Below, piece after piece: positions 19,008 through 19,777 of a stretch of DNA of 19,777 bases. The stretch lies in NCBI GenBank assembly GCA_034696485.1, contig JAQIWT010000460.1, forward strand, positions 1-19,777, in the 5' to 3' direction. The translations under genes were made by a program, and so were the position numbers. Under the pieces are notes generated by a model. The model saw only the letters and a list, made by a program, of their open reading frames with translations. It searched no databases and was not told the origin of the DNA. Each line of letters opens with the position of its first letter. Position 1 is the stretch's first letter. Origin of the DNA: Isohypsibius dastychi. Taxonomy: Eukaryota > Tardigrada > Eutardigrada > Parachela > Isohypsibiidae.

Positions 19008-19777
19008 ATGAGCGACTCCGAAACGGACTATTCGGATGAATCATCCGCACGGTATAATTTGCGTCAGCAATCCGGCATGGTGCAATCCGGAAGCTCCGTC
19101 CATGGTTCCACAATACCAACTGTCGCCTCTTCTGCCAGATCCGATCGAACCAATTCCCGACATCATCGACGAGCTATCCAGAAAAAACCCAAAGCTCCCA
19201 CTCAATCACAACGACTTGCCACATTGGAGAAGCTGGTGACCGAAAACAACAAACGCCTCGCAGAGCTGACCAAATCCACACCAGGTGAGCAGCGCTATCG
19301 CGCCCCTTCTGTAATTTCCGTGGCTAAATCATCTAACCTCTCATCCGACTCGAATTTCATTCGTCCCAATGTGCATGAACGTCTTGGCTATCACGCCAAT
19401 AAACAACTGCGAATTACTGTTCCCACTGCCGAGATTGACTATCCTCCGGCAATTGATAAGCTACCAGCAGTTTCTCCTCAGTTACGTTTGAAGCTGTCTA
19501 AAATTTCGGAACAAGTTAACATGCATGACCTTTTATCTGCTAATCGAGCTCATATTCAATCTATTTCTCGCTCGTTTAAAACCAATTCAGATCAAGCGCA
19601 TGGTGAAAAAATCACGTCATTTGCAAGTTGGTATTCCGCGTACCACGTCTTTATGGTATATCGTTCACACTATTTTCCGAGCATGCGTGAGCCTTTACGA
19701 GATTACGCTGCGGTTATCGCAGGACTCGCAGATCCAAAAGCAGGCTATTCACCTGCTCAGTGGCTGAATTATGATGC
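19008..19777 (+). CDS. Gag-like ORF1, DIRS/Ngaro/PAT-type retroelement candidate (runs off the right edge)
   Basis: An open frame of 256 codons from ATG 19008 (context ATCCACCATGA, with TAA upstream in frame) to the window end with no stop. The N-terminus is acidic and Ser-rich (SDSETDYSDES), followed by a basic His/Arg stretch (residues 51-60), a probable coiled coil (RLATLEKLVTENNKRLAEL, 69-87), and a C-terminal region with W208, A211-Y212, P224, L230-Y233, I237 and QWLNYD at 251-256. The spacing W-x-x-A...P...LL.Y...I......W..YD is one I associate with gag-like ORF1 proteins of tyrosine-recombinase retrotransposons. No frameshift is seen, so the copy may be young. The partner reverse transcriptase and recombinase would lie outside. 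A cellular or other mobile-element protein is possible. Confidence 0.55.
   Translation, partial: MSDSETDYSDESSARYNLRQQSGMVQSGSSVHGSTIPTVASSARSDRTNSRHHRRAIQKKPKAPTQSQRLATLEKLVTENNKRLAELTKSTPGEQRYRAPSVISVAKSSNLSSDSNFIRPNVHERLGYHANKQLRITVPTAEIDYPPAIDKLPAVSPQLRLKLSKISEQVNMHDLLSANRAHIQSISRSFKTNSDQAHGEKITSFASWYSAYHVFMVYRSHYFPSMREPLRDYAAVIAGLADPKAGYSPAQWLNYD

Overview
The window looks like nuclear DNA of an invertebrate animal. Coding frames are broken by introns, several only 49-53 nt long, with GT donors and pyrimidine-rich YAG acceptors. AATAAA signals follow some stop codons, non-autonomous DNA transposons sit in intergenic and intronic DNA, and retrotransposon debris lies at the left edge. Splice style, possible leader acceptors and retroelement types would fit a nematode or a similar small-intron invertebrate, but I cannot place the species. 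No rRNA, tRNA or CRISPR array was recognised.

Layout. 62-1320 (+): a decayed Ty3/gypsy-type pol remnant, running from the end of reverse transcriptase through RNase H to the integrase zinc-binding region. 2666-3367 (+): an unrecognised frame interrupted only by three TAG codons. 4142-4306: a Tc1/mariner-type MITE. 4829-5270: a minisatellite of about 58-bp units. 6169-8033 (-): a two-exon gene for a DUF3987-like P-loop ATPase. 8.2-11.5 kb: a gene-poor stretch with a dispersed repeat at each end and a dense cluster of ACATGCA/TGCATGT words. 11537-14405 (-): exons for a PrimPol-like archaeo-eukaryotic primase, a charged linker and an RPA1-like OB fold; reading phases let them form one 738-residue protein, and one intron carries a hAT-type MITE. 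14978-17992 (+): an unrecognised seven-exon gene with an in-frame tandem duplication of an exon pair. 19008 to the right edge (+): the start of a protein that resembles the gag-like ORF1 of DIRS/Ngaro/PAT tyrosine-recombinase retroelements.

The most interesting content is the 6.2-14.4 kb minus-strand block. A PrimPol-type primase, an ssDNA-binding OB fold and a DUF3987-type ATPase would together be a compact DNA replication initiation set. In prokaryotes, primases and DUF3987 proteins are typical of phages, plasmids and other mobile DNA. Finding both, spliced and on the same strand, suggests a domesticated or still mobile replicon-like element in an animal genome. No integrase, capsid or terminal repeat bounding this block was found, so its mobility is inference.
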